From Heterocephalus glaber (lineage: Eukaryota > Chordata > Mammalia > Rodentia > Bathyergidae), in assembly GCF_000247695.1 (NCBI RefSeq), contig NW_004624781.1, positions 7,179,521-7,243,520 of the forward strand: a stretch of DNA of 64,000 nt. The letters are read 5' to 3'. This document shows, in pieces, positions 41,101-50,005 of the stretch (the first letter of the stretch is position 1; each line of letters begins with the position of its first letter). The notes beneath the pieces were generated by a model. The model had not been told where the DNA came from. It ran no database searches and saw only the letters and a program-made list of their open reading frames with translations. The position numbers and the translations under genes are program-made.

Positions 41101-41365
41101 CAAGTACTTCACTACATAAGAAACAAACTCATAAGATTAATAGCCTAGAAATAATGAAAAAAAAAATTGAAAAACAAGTGTAAAAACTCCCACTTACATA
41201 TAATAATTACAAAAGCATATACTACCATTTTATAATTACCCGGGAAAAAAAGTCATCGCTTATCCTCAAACTATTTTTCAAAATCTCGGCTTTAAAGCGA
41301 ACAGCTCTAGTAGTTGAGTTTCAAGTTTGTTGCTTGCTTGAAAGAATACTCCAACAATTTAAAAT

Positions 41366-41374
41366 TCTATTTTT
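41366..41374 (-). terminator. snRNA 3' box of the U5 gene
   Basis: AAAAATAGA on the - strand, 16-24 bases past the RNA 3' end, fits the AAARNNAGA core of the snRNA 3'-end formation box used by the Integrator complex. Confidence 0.6.
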
Positions 41375-41389
41375 CCACATAGTTAAATG

Positions 41390-41508
41390 TAGCCTTAGTT
41401 TAAAATAAGGCTTCAAAAAATTGACCTAAGACTCAGAATTGTTCCTCTCCACGGAAATCTTTAGTAAAAGGCGAAAGATTTATGCGATCTGAAGAGAAAC
41501 CAGAGTAT
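41390..41508 (-). ncRNA. RNU5: U5 spliceosomal snRNA gene (intact copy)
   Basis: U5 snRNA is the RNA core of the U5 snRNP; its loop 1 aligns the two exons during both splicing steps. Read on the - strand the RNA starts ATACTCTGGTTTCTCTTCAG. It carries the invariant loop 1 GCCTTTTAC with its AATCTTT/AAAGATT stem, the GTGGAGAGGAACAA segment, the Sm site AATTTTTTG and a terminal 3' hairpin GCCTTA/TAAGGC, ending GGCTA. The length of 119 nt compares with about 116-117 in human. Relative to the human 3' stem as I remember it (GCCTTG/CAAGGC), one pair is swapped G-C to A-T, a compensatory change. The Pol II snRNA promoter and 3' box are complete. It lies between IGDCC3 and PARP16 and antisense to both, the position I recall for human RNU5A-1/RNU5B-1. 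I cannot say which paralogue it is. Confidence 0.93.
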
Positions 41509-41549
41509 GTTTATCTACTTGTTAAGTCACATCTCGAGGAACAGAATAT

Positions 41550-41566
41550 CCTAGTTCACTGATGAT
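41550..41566 (-). promoter_or_regulatory. Proximal sequence element of the U5 gene
   Basis: ATCATCAGTGAACTAGG on the - strand at about -42 to -58, where SNAPc binds. The same core (ATCAGTG.AC.AGG) occurs at the same distance in the second U5 copy. No TATA box follows, as expected for Pol II rather than Pol III transcription. Confidence 0.7.
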
Positions 41567-41695
41567 AACTATTTAAAGGCAAGAATATTGCACAAAGAAA
41601 AAAATTTCAGATAGTTTTACGACTATAAGCCTCACTTTCACAAAATATGTGCCTCAAAAAAATTTATAATTTTGCCGTTTTAAATTTGTGCTGTC

Positions 41696-41720
41696 CGCAG
41701 TGTACTGTGGGTATGCAAAT
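41696..41720 (-). promoter_or_regulatory. Distal sequence element of the U5 gene (octamer + ZNF143 site)
   Basis: On the - strand an Oct-1 octamer ATTTGCAT (41713-41720) is directly followed by TACCCACAGTACACTGCG, a close match to the ZNF143/STAF consensus. It lies about 190-210 bases upstream of the U5 5' end, the standard place for an snRNA enhancer. Confidence 0.85.
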
Positions 41721-42229
41721 AAGCGGCCTCCCCGCCCTTCGGATTCCGGAAGTGGCTGAGAATCCGCAAGGTGGTTTGCGTCACCATTAGGGGGTGAAGC
41801 AGCGGACTGGATGGCTGGCATCTAAACGTCGTCCTGGTCAGACCCAGGTTTTGATCTATTTTGCATTTTTGTACGTCTGAATTTAATTTCTCTTAAACAT
41901 TGTGATTACATTGAAAAAGAAAATAGCACATAAATAATGGTTGGAAAATTCAGGCCAGTGTTTGCTCCGGTCGGTGGGAGCGAAGGGTGTGACCAGGGAA
42001 GGGCAGGGCTCTGTGTATAAAGTTTGGGTTTCCTTTGGTGGGCCACGGGTGACTGGTTATGGTTATGGTTTTGTTGTCCTCTGTGCACTCGAGCGTGTAT
42101 GGATATTTTAGGTTTTTTTTGTCTGAGGTGTGAGAATTCCTGTCAAGATCTGTTTACAATTGGGGTTTGCGCACTCCATTTCAGCTTTCCTGTCCCCCAT
42201 ACCCGGCACTGCTACTGGGGATGAAATTG

Positions 42230-42780
42230 GGTTCCGCCATCAGAACTGTATATAAATCCTCAATTCCCTTACTTGTGAGAGGAGACCCGCTCTCTTCATC
42301 TCTCCAGCTGCTGGTGTAGGCTGCTCCCCACCTTCTCTGAACCGATCCCCCCCCCCCTTTGCTGTTTCCTTTGCTAGCAAGGCAATCATATTTTATGTAA
42401 GTGATTTAAATTCGACAAATACACTTTAAAGATTTATTGGATACAATGCAAAAGCTATACATTTCACCGCTTTCCAGGGTACAGTGCCATGGTTTTTAGC
42501 ATATCCACAGAACTGTACAATCGTCACATCCTAGAACATGCTTGTCACCCCGAAAGATGCTCTGTTCCCATCCGTGAGCAAGTCCCCCCAGTCCCAGCGC
42601 CCAGCAAGCACTCTAATGTGCCTGTTCGGGCATTCCGTGTAAGCGGTCGCAAGCCACAGGCATGGGGCCTTTGCTTCGGGATCCTGGGACTTGACGAAGT
42701 GTTTGCAGGTTCATCGCGATTCTCTCACATGCTTGCCTCATTTCCGACTGTAATGGGGAGGTAGAAGCTCTGCAGATGGA
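42230..42780 (-). mobile_element. Old L1 (L1M) fragment, with possible LTR-like sequence before it
   Basis: From about 42430: GGGTACAGTGCCATGGTTTT, TAGCATATCCACAGAACTGT and TTGTCACCCCGAAAG match ancient L1 reverse strand. Before it, GTATATAAATCCTC at 42248 followed by CTCTCTTCATCTCTCC could be an LTR piece, unproven. Confidence 0.5.
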
Positions 42781-43017
42781 GCCTTCTCGTTTGGCCAGGG
42801 GTTAAGGGGACTGGAAGGTGGCTTTTTGAATACTTGGAACTCTCCACTGGGACTTGGGACAAAGTGGCCCTGCTCCTGGCTTTCATCTTCTGGACTTTGC
42901 TCTGCTTCACTCTGGAAAGTCCTGGGCCTGTTTCGCAGGTTAGAGAGCCGCCGGAAGGCAGACTTTTGGTTTTGGCCAGCCAGCCTCCACAGTCAGGGAA
43001 CTTTGGGGATTTTCTGG

Positions 43018-43102
43018 GGTTTTTTTGGTACCAGGGATCTAACTGGGGACCTTGCGCTTGCGAGGCAGGCAGCGGCACCACTGAGGTAAATCCCCGGCCC
43101 TT
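43018..43102 (-). repeat. ID-like SINE
   Basis: T-run, GGTACCAGGGATCTAACTGG, CACCACTGAGGTAAATCCCC. Confidence 0.92.
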
Positions 43103-43197
43103 AGCGGGATTTCTGAATCCTGATTTTGAAAGAGGAGTTGACAGGGCGTCTGCACTTTGCTTATGGTGTGGCCTGCGCTTCTATTTCTGGCAACAAT

Positions 43198-43362
43198 TCC
43201 CTTCTCTCCTTCCTCCTCCTCTTCCTTCTTCCTCCTGTTCCTCTTCCCCTCTTTTTCCTCCTTCCTTTTCTCTTCCTCCTCTCCCTCGGCCTCTTCTCTT
43301 CCTCTTCCTCCTCTTAGTCCTCTTCCCTTCCCATCTCTCCTCCTCCTCCTCCTTTTTCTTCT
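43198..43362. repeat. (CCT/CTT)n polypyrimidine tract
   Basis: About 165 bases of nearly pure C and T in CTC, CTT and CCT units on the + strand. Confidence 0.92.
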
Positions 43363-43522
43363 TCATGGCACTGGGGATTGAAGTTGGTGAACCCTGAGCA
43401 ACATTCCCAAGCCCTTTTAAAATTTTATTTTGTTTTGAGTCAGGGTCTTGCTAGGTTGCCCAGGCTGGCCTTGAGCCTGAACTCCTCCTGCTTCAGCTTC
43501 TAGCTGTGTGCCACCTCGCACG
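43363..43522 (-). repeat. Dimeric B1+ID SINE
   Basis: GGCACTGGGGATTGAAGTTG (ID), then TTTTGAGTCAGGGTCTTGCT and CCCAGGCTGGCCTTGAGCC (B1). Confidence 0.82.
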
Positions 43523-43802
43523 TTAATATTTGAAACAAAGAATAACCTAGAAACCAAAAAACAAAAAATATACAACATAAAAAATGTTGGCATTTCTGAT
43601 TGAGATTGCTTTGAATTTATAAATTGGGAAGAATTTCCCATCTTTATGATAATCTTCCAGTCTATGACCTTGATATATTTTTCCATTTATATATTTTTTA
43701 TTTTTTACATCTTCCTGTAAAGGTACATAATTAACTTCATAAAGATCACTTTAACTGTTCATATCAAATATCCTAGGCATATTTTCTGCTAGTATAAATT
43801 AT

Positions 43803-43895
43803 AGATTAAAAATTTTCCAGAGGTTAAGGCAGAAAGATGGGGAGTTCTAGGCCAGCCTGGACTGTAGAAAGAGAACCTGTCTCAAACAAGCAAAC
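43803..43895 (+). repeat. B1 SINE, partial
   Basis: GAGGTTAAGGCAGAAAGATG, CTAGGCCAGCCTGGACTG, CTGTCTCAAAC. Confidence 0.75.
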
Positions 43896-44002
43896 ACTGA
43901 TAAATGGTTATGATTTGAAAAACTTATTATTTGTCTAAAAACACTACTTTTGTATTACTAGTCTTGTATGCAAGAACTTTACTGAACTATAGTGGTTTTT
44001 TG

Positions 44003-44194
44003 GGAGAGGGTGTTCTGGGGATTGAACCAGGGCCTGTATACACTGAGCTACATCTTCAGCCCTTTGTTATTTTTTAATTTTGAGACAGGGTCTTGCTAAA
44101 CCACTAAGTTGCCCAGCCTTGCCTAGAACTTGCAGTCTTTCAGCCTCAGCCTCCCAGAGTGCTGGGATTACAGGTGTGCACCATCACTCCTGGA
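44003..44194 (-). repeat. Dimeric B1+ID SINE
   Basis: TTCTGGGGATTGAACCAGGG (ID), then TTTTGAGACAGGGTCTTGCT to ATTACAGGTGTGCACCATC (B1). Confidence 0.85.
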
Positions 44195-44225
44195 TGAACT
44201 ATAGTTTTAATTTCAATTTAATTAT

Positions 44226-44312
44226 ATTTTTTGGTGCTGGGGATCGAATGAAGTGAGGGCCTATGTACATACTAAGCATGTGCTCTACCATATGCTACAC
44301 CCCTAGTCCTTA
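44226..44312 (-). repeat. Old-type ID SINE
   Basis: GGTGCTGGGGATCGAATGAA, GCATGTGCTCTACCATATGC. Confidence 0.75.
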
Positions 44313-44333
44313 ATTCTAAAAGATTATCTAAAA

Positions 44334-44738
44334 CAGCACTGTCCAATGTAGTGTGAGCCATGTATGTAATTTAAAATTTTCTAATAGCCATATTAAAAAG
44401 TAAAGGTAAACAGGTAAAATTAATTAATTTTATTTAGTCAAGTAATATATGTTGGGCTGGGGTGTAGCTCAATCTCAGAGCACTTGCTTAGTATCCACAA
44501 GGCCCTGTGTTTGATCCTCTGAACTGCAAAAAAAAAAAAAGTAATATATTTATTTAACTCAAGATATAAAAAATATTATTTCAGTACATAATATAAAAAG
44601 CAGTTAAGTTTTTTCATGCAAAGTCTTCAGAATTCAATGTGTGGTTTTACACTTTTTGGTATGTCTTAATTTAGACTGGCCACGTTTCAAATCCTTACTA
44701 ACCATGTGTGGCCAGTAGCCACCATATTGGACAGTACA
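44334..44738. mobile_element. Non-autonomous DNA transposon with terminal inverted repeats
   Basis: Ends CAGCACTGTCCAAT and ATTGGACAGTAC are inverted repeats. The interior is AT-rich with AGCCATGTATGTAATTT and ACCATGTGTGGCCAGTAGCC near the ends, a known mammalian MITE-like pattern probably of the hAT group. No transposase. An ID SINE is nested at 44451-44540. Confidence 0.6.
44451..44540 (+). repeat. Old-type ID SINE nested in the DNA transposon
   Basis: GGGCTGGGGTGTAGCTCAAT to GATCCTCTGAACTG plus A-tail, bracketed by GTAATATAT. Confidence 0.88.
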
Positions 44739-44769
44739 TTCCTGGATATTTTAGATGTCTTATGAAGAT

Positions 44770-45110
44770 TAATTATATGGATTGAGTTTTTTATTTATTT
44801 TTTATCAGTCCACATTTGGAGTACGTAATGTTTGCATTCCTTGTGTGGATTTGGTGCACGTACAGAACACATCTTCATTCCTTTTTTTATGTCCTTTCCC
44901 ACCCCTCCCACCTGCTCCCTCTCTCGATCCTCTTCCCATTTGAGAAAGATTGATCTTTTTACTTGCTATTATCTATCTTTTACTTTGCCCTTTATATTTT
45001 GGGTTTATACCCAATGGAGTACCACTCTGTCATAAAGAAAATTAAACTTGAGTCATTTGTAGGAAAATGGGGACACTTTGAGACCATATAAATCAGACAC
45101 ACAAGGCTTA
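44770..45110. mobile_element. Rearranged (5'-inverted) L1 insertion
   Basis: The left part resembles the - strand L1 3' UTR (as at 63.1 kb). From about 44970 the sequence is + strand ORF2 end (CAATGGAGTACCACTCTGTC, ATAAAGAAAATTAAACTTGA). The opposite orientations fit twin priming. Confidence 0.5.
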
Positions 45111-45140
45111 AATATCAAATTTTTAAAAGTATGTTTTGCA

Positions 45141-45232
45141 GTTTTTGGGGGGGGGGGTACCAGGGATCGAACTCAGGTCCTTGCACTTGTGAGGTAGGCG
45201 GTGGCACCACTGAGCTAAATCCCCGGCCCTGC
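45141..45232 (-). repeat. ID-like SINE
   Basis: G-run, GGTACCAGGGATCGAACTCA, CACCACTGAGCTAAATCCCC. Confidence 0.92.
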
Positions 45233-45366
45233 AGTATCATTTTTTAGAGACAGCATCTCACTATATAGTCCCGGCCCTGCAGTATCATTTTTTAGAGACA
45301 GCATCTCACTATATAGTCCCGGCCCTGCAGTATCATTTTTTAGAGACAGCATCTCACTATATAGTC
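45223..45366. repeat. Perfect 3 x 48-bp tandem repeat
   Basis: The unit starts CCGGCCCTGCAGTATCATTT and ends CACTATATAGTC, and occurs at 45223, 45271 and 45319 without mismatch. It joins the end of an ID SINE to the start of a B1. Confidence 0.95.
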
Positions 45367-45452
45367 CAGATTGTCCTCGAACTTGGGATCCTCTTGCCTC
45401 AGCCTCCTGAGTGCTGGGACTACCGTTGTGTGCCACCATACCTGGCTTGATA
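45319..45452 (-). repeat. B1 SINE
   Basis: TTTTTAGAGACAGCATCTCA, TTGTCCTCGAACTTGGGATC, CTCAGCCTCCTGAGTGCTGG. Its start is triplicated. Confidence 0.85.
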
Positions 45453-45717
45453 ATTTTGTTTTTCCAATCTTACATCCCCCACCTTTTCTGTTTTACTTTC
45501 CTGGCAAAGATCTGTAGTGCAAAACCAAATGGAAATGGTGACATTGTCACTTTTGTCTCCTGATTTGAGAAAGTTGACAACACTTTCAGTTAATGTGTAA
45601 TGTTTCCTTGAGGCTTTTGGTTGGTATTCACGAGGTTAGGCGGACTACCTTTTAATTTTAGTATACTAAGAACATAAATGTATTGAATATGTATAAAGGA
45701 ATGGGGTACATTTTCTT

Positions 45718-45817
45718 TTTGTTCTTTTTTTTTTTTTGGTACTGGGGCTTGAACTCGGGACCTTGTGCTTGCGAGGCAAGCGACAGGACGGAACCACTGA
45801 GCTAAATCCCCAGCCCT
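45718..45817 (-). repeat. ID-like SINE
   Basis: Bracketed by 15-bp GGGGTACATTTTCTT. Body GGTACTGGGGCTTGAACTCG to CTGAGCTAAATCCCCAGCCC. Confidence 0.93.
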
Positions 45818-46209
45818 GGGGTACATTTTCTTCATGAGATTATCAAATGATTTTGCTTTTATCTCTTGTAGTGACCTACTTTCAGCCTATGCTTGTTGAT
45901 TGTTCTCTGGTTTCTACTTATGGCCAAGTCCCAGGACACAGCTACCTGGGCAAGCCCACATGTACAGAGGACAGCCAACCTTTTCTGACCACAGGGGAGA
46001 CACTCCCTGGAGGGTAGGTAGATTGGGCCTCCAGCCAGTCTCAGCACAGGTTCCCAGATTGACGTCTTCTGCAGCCTCTGTGCTGGCCACAAGGGGGTGC
46101 TGCTTCCCTACGGAGCTCAACAAGCCGACCTGTTAAGGTCAAGGAGTGAAATGTGTTTCCCTAAATTTTGAAAATGCATGTTCCTATTGTAGATTTTTTT
46201 AAAAAATCA

Positions 46210-46320
46210 TATCTATCCAGGTATTGTAGTGCACGTCTATAATCCCAGGCTGAGGAGGATCACAAGTTGGAGCCTGGCCTGAACAATTTAGTGAGACCCA
46301 GTTTCAAAAAACTAATACAG
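46210..46320 (+). repeat. B1 SINE
   Basis: CCAGGTATTGTAGTGCACGT, CTATAATCCCAGGCTGAGGA, AGTGAGACCCAGTTTC. Confidence 0.8.
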
Positions 46321-46409
46321 GGGACGGGGATTTGGCTCAGCGGTTTCGCCACCTGCTGCGCAAGCGCAAGGACCTGAGTTCGATTCTCGGTACCAAAAAA
46401 AACCACAAC
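46321..46409 (+). repeat. ID-like SINE
   Basis: Bracketed by 15-bp AAAAAACTAATACAG (46306 and 46410). GGACGGGGATTTGGCTCAGC to GATTCTCGGTACC. Confidence 0.93.
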
Positions 46410-46424
46410 AAAAAACTAATACAG

Positions 46425-46472
46425 GCCAGAGTTCCATCCCCGGTACCAAAACAAAACAAACAAACAAAAAAA
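46425..46472 (+). repeat. 3' scrap of an ID-like SINE
   Basis: CCAGAGTTCCATCCCCGGTA followed by an AAAC-rich tail. Confidence 0.75.
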
Positions 46473-46727
46473 CACATCTACAGTTTTCTTGTGATAATTT
46501 ATGATTTACGCTTAAATCGGTGCAGACAATGAATAGTCTGCACGCTATCCCTGTGGGTAGGGAATTTGCATCTTCAACCAACCAAGAATCAGAAACAAAA
46601 AAAATGCATGGGTACTGTCCATGCAGTTTTAAAACTGTCATTATTCCCTAAATACAGTACACATAACTGTATTTACATTGATTTAGATATTACCAGTAAT
46701 CTGGAGATGATTTAAGGTATACAGAAG

Positions 46728-46920
46728 GTCCTGGTGTGGTGGCACATGACTGTGATCCCCATACTCTGAGAACATAAGGCAGGAGAATCTCTTTTGGGCC
46801 CAGCCTGGGCAATTTAGTGACAGCAAGACCTTTCCTCAAAAATAAGTAAATAAAATAAAATAAAGGGCTGAGGGTAATAAAAGCTAGTGCTAAAGCACAG
46901 GGTTCAATCGCTAGTCCAGT
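46728..46920 (+). repeat. Degenerate dimeric B1+ID SINE
   Basis: CTGGTGTGGTGGCACATGAC...CCTCAAAAATAAG, then GGGCTGAGGGTAATAAAAGC and GGGTTCAATCGCTAG. Confidence 0.75.
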
Positions 46921-47300
46921 GGAGCCCTGTGCTTCCAGGTGGTCTCAAATACAGATTTAACCTAACCCTTAAAGAGTTCTGGAAAAAACATTGCAATTAT
47001 CTTTTCCTGTGTCCTGGGCAAGTGTTTCTCTAAGGACCCTATTTGTCTATACAGGAGACTTTGCAGGCTATGTAGGAGAGCCTGAGCCTTTAACTGACCA
47101 ACTAAGTTCAAAAGTTGAAGGTCCACTATACTGGGTGGAATAACATATGCAAACATTGTATGTTACCTCAAAGTATTTACTATAAGCCCAGAAACAACAT
47201 AAATGAAACAAGCAGAGGGGAGCAAAGATAATACTTTTCACTATTCAGTATATATATATCAAAGTAAAAAAGGAGAGGAAAGAAAATAAATCTTAGAACT

Positions 47301-47318
47301 TCAAGCTTTTTTTCAAAC
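47301..47318 (-). terminator. 3' box-like sequence of the diverged U5 copy
   Basis: GTTTGAAAAAAAGCTTGA on the - strand, 8 bases past the RNA end, near the GTTTN0-3AAARNNAGA consensus with the final AGA changed. Confidence 0.45.
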
Positions 47319-47325
47319 ACCAAAA

Positions 47326-47442
47326 TCAGCCTTGCTAAGATAAAGCCTCAAAAAATTGGTCTATAAGTTGAGTTGTTTTTCTCCATGGAAAGCTTTAGTA
47401 AAGGGCAAAAGATTTATACAATCTGAAGAGAAACACAAGTAA
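47326..47442 (-). pseudogene. Diverged U5 snRNA copy (variant or pseudogene)
   Basis: Clear U5 relative on the - strand: TTTCTCTTCAGAT, ATAAATCTTT, TTTACTAAAG, CCAATTTTTTGAGG and the 3' hairpin to GGCTGA. Three features argue against normal function. Loop 1 reads GCCCTTTAC in place of the invariant GCCTTTTAC, changing a uridine (position 40 by human numbering). The stem strand after the loop reads AAAGCTTT rather than AAAGATTT, breaking a pair. The 5' end is altered (TACTTGTG for TACTCTGG). Yet the Sm site, 3' box, PSE and octamer persist, so it may still be transcribed. I call it a probable pseudogene of the second U5 gene of this locus. Confidence 0.8.
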
Positions 47443-47481
47443 AGTATAGCCCTAGTGCAACTCACTGGAGTAACTACAACT

Positions 47482-47498
47482 CCTTGTACACTGATGGT
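47482..47498 (-). promoter_or_regulatory. PSE of the diverged U5 copy
   Basis: ACCATCAGTGTACAAGG on the - strand at about -40 to -56, closely matching the PSE of the intact U5 gene. Confidence 0.6.
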
Positions 47499-47626
47499 GA
47501 CTAGTCATCTAAAAATTCACTAGCAAAAGTTTGATTAATTCTTTATATGGTACTCCATATTTTAGAAATTATTAGAGTAAGTTTATCCTCATGAAAATAG
47601 TTGCATGGTTTGCAGTGCCCTATGGT

Positions 47627-47634
47627 ATGCAAAT
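47627..47634 (-). promoter_or_regulatory. Octamer (distal element) of the diverged U5 copy
   Basis: ATTTGCAT on the - strand about 190 bases upstream of the copy. The following ZNF143-like site (TACCATAGGGCACTGCAA) is degraded compared with the intact gene. Confidence 0.6.
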
Positions 47635-47794
47635 GAGATCTGAATAATTGCCTTTGAGACTTGCTGGTTGTAGCGGAGGAAGGCTTTGCTCCCTGGGATT
47701 TGAACAGTCACAGTCAACAGAGAGATTCTGATTTTGTGTGTTCATACCCTGGGGCTTTGAGAGTGACTTCTTTTAAATAAAGAAGTGGTTTTCA

Positions 47795-47910
47795 GATTTT
47801 ATTTTGTTTTGAGACAGGCACTTGCTAAATTGCCCAGTGTGGCCTCAAACTCGAGATCCTCCTGCCTCTGCCGACCCTGTGTAGCTGAGACTATGTGTGT
47901 GACAGTTAAA
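47795..47910 (-). repeat. B1 SINE
   Basis: TGTTTTGAGACAGGCACTTG, ATTGCCCAGTGTGGCCTC, GATCCTCCTGCCTCTGCCG. Confidence 0.78.
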
Positions 47911-48077
47911 GAAGTTTTCTAATACAGTCATCCGGGCAGGGAGAGGTGTGGATGGCAAAGGAATAATCGGTGCAAATTCGCAGTGTCCCCCACAGAGGCA
48001 GTGAGGTGTGCGAATGGGAAAGGGACCCGAGGGGCACAAAGGTGTCCTCAAAATCCTTTCTTTTAAATTCAGGGGCA

Positions 48078-48161
48078 AAGTGCGGGGGATTTAGCTCAGT
48101 GATTGTGCCGCCTGCCCGGCAAGCGGAAGGACCAGAGTTCGATCCCTGGTACCAAAAAAAA
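48078..48161 (+). repeat. ID-like SINE
   Basis: Bracketed by AAATTCAGGGGCA. GCGGGGGATTTAGCTCAGTG to TCGATCCCTGGTACC. Confidence 0.93.
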
Positions 48162-48370
48162 AAATTCAGGGGCAGGCAATAGAGTTTTAGATGGTTTTCT
48201 TTGAACTATGCATTCATTACTTGGGCGGTATACTTAAAAGCTTTAAAGATATTTTTAAGACAGGTGCTATGGGAGCTCCCGCTGTAACTGATGAGGAAAG
48301 AAGAAGCAGGCCCCAAACGCTCCTGTGGGTTTCCACATCCATCTAGCCAGAGAGAAGACATTTTAATATT

Positions 48371-48680
48371 TTTCACTCCACACCGGGGATTAAACCCAGT
48401 GAGCCAGGAGCTATGTCCCCCGCCCTTGTGTTATTTTATTTTATTTTATTTATTTATTTTTCCTTGTGTTATTTTAAATTTAATTAATTAATTTATATTG
48501 TGGTACTGGGAATTTAACCCAGGGACTTCTTGAGCTATGTCCTAGGCTCCCTCTTTTTATTAACTTTTAATTGCTCAGGTAACTTTTAATTGCTCAGACT
48601 GGGTTCAAACTTGTGATCTACCTTTCCTCAACTTCTGGGGTAGCTGGGATTATAGACTTGAGCCACTGCGGCTGGCTCTA
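48371..48680 (-). repeat. Nested dimeric SINEs with AT-rich tails
   Basis: Two ID parts (ACCGGGGATTAAACCCAGTG and GGTACTGGGAATTTAACCCA), TTTA-rich tails, then a B1 part GATTATAGACTTGAGCCACT. Confidence 0.7.
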
Positions 48681-48782
48681 ATCAATGTACTTAATCTGAA
48701 AAACAAAATCTTTTGAACATTTGATTAAATTATTTATTTTATGCATATCCATGAACATTGTAAATCTTCCCATAAAGTTGTT

Positions 48783-48942
48783 ATTTTTGTACTAGAGATT
48801 GAACCCAGGGCCGTTTTACCAGTGAGCTACAACCCCAGTAGCCCTTTTATTCTGAGACAGTGTCTTGCTAGGTTGCCCAGGCTGGCTTTGAACATGGAAT
48901 CCTATCTCAGCCTCCTGAGTAGCTGGTAATACCCACCTCCAG
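48783..48942 (-). repeat. Dimeric B1+ID SINE
   Basis: GTACTAGAGATTGAACCCAG, AGTGAGCTACAACCCCAG, then TCTGAGACAGTGTCTTGCTA. Confidence 0.82.
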
Positions 48943-49051
48943 AAAGTTTTTTGCTTTTTTTCCCCCTAGATTTATTTTACTCCTAATACAGTATCTTACA
49001 GTTTTTATGGCTGGTTAAATTTTTAAGTTAATTTTTAAGTTTACTTTTAGC

Positions 49052-49239
49052 GTTGGTGTATAGTAATGCAGTGGGCCTGAATCCCAGCACTTTGGAAGGC
49101 TGAGGCACCAGGATTATAAGTTTCATGCAGCTTAGGGAATTTAGAAATTTAGGAGACTGTCTAAAATTAAAAAGGAGGGGGCTGGGGATGTAGCTCAGTG
49201 CAGAGGCCCTGGGTTCAATCACCAGTAATATACCACACA

Positions 49240-49271
<32 letters not shown>

Positions 49272-49272
49272 G
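49052..49272 (+). repeat. Dimeric B1+ID SINE with (CA)n tail
   Basis: AATCCCAGCACTTTGGAAGG (B1), GGGCTGGGGATGTAGCTCAG...GTTCAATCACCAGTAA (ID), then a CACACA tail from 49234. Confidence 0.85.
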
Positions 49273-49287
49273 AGTGCAGTGGAGTTT

Positions 49288-49430
49288 ATTGTTTTTGTTT
49301 TTTGAGACAGGGTCTTACTATGTAGTCCAGGTTTGCCTTGAACTCACTCTGTAGCCCAGACTGGCGATCCTCCTGCCTCAACCTCCTGAGTTCTGGGATT
49401 CCAGATATGTGTCACCACACCTGGTTTTTT
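49288..49430 (-). repeat. B1 SINE
   Basis: TTTTGAGACAGGGTCTTACT, CAGGTTTGCCTTGAACTCAC, CTCAACCTCCTGAGTTCTGG. Confidence 0.88.
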
Positions 49431-49699
49431 CTTAGGAAGTTTTGAACCATGGTCTGCATTTTCACTGTGCACTGGGCCTCACAGTTTTCTGGTAGGAATT
49501 CTTTTGATGAAGCTACTTCCAGTCTATTGCTGGTTCACTGCATTTTTTTCCCTTAGTATAGATGGGCATTGAGATGATCCTGAGTTCTCTCTTTTAATTA
49601 ATGTGGAAAATCACACCAACAGACTTAGTAATGACAGATTATCCCAGCATCCATAGCCCAAACCCAACTTGGCAATAATGTTATTTTTTTCTTTTTAAT

Positions 49700-49797
49700 T
49701 TTTTTTTCTTTTGTCTTTGCAATCTTGGAGATCAAACTTAGGCTCTGGTGCATTCTAGGGAAATGCTCTGCTACTAAGCTACACTCTCAGCCCCTAT
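49700..49797 (-). repeat. Old-type ID SINE
   Basis: T-rich tail, TTGGAGATCAAACTTAGGCT, GCTACACTCTCAGCCCC. Confidence 0.75.
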
Positions 49798-49799
49798 GA

Positions 49800-49887
49800 T
49801 GGTTTCTTTTTGCTACCAGGGATCGAACTCAGGACCTTGCACTTGTGAGGCAGGCAGTGGAACCACTGAGCTAAATCCCTGGCCCTC
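49800..49887 (-). repeat. ID-like SINE
   Basis: GCTACCAGGGATCGAACTCA, CCACTGAGCTAAATCCCTGG. Flanked by CTATGATG duplications. Confidence 0.9.
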
Positions 49888-49905
49888 TATGATGTACTTT
49901 TATTG

Positions 49906-50005
49906 GATTTTTGTTTGTTTGGTTTTTTTGGTACCGGGGATCGAACTCGGGTCTTTGCACTTGCACAGCAGGCGGCGAAACCACTGAGCTAAATCCCCGG
50001 CCCTG
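49906..50005 (-). repeat. ID-like SINE
   Basis: GGTACCGGGGATCGAACTCG, CAGGCGGCGAAACCACTGAG, ATCCCCGGCCC. Flanked by TGGATTTT duplications. Confidence 0.93.

Noticed and set aside
43126..43397. Ser/Leu/Phe-rich open frames near 43.2 kb
   Set aside because: They are translations of a polypyrimidine tract and adjacent SINE.
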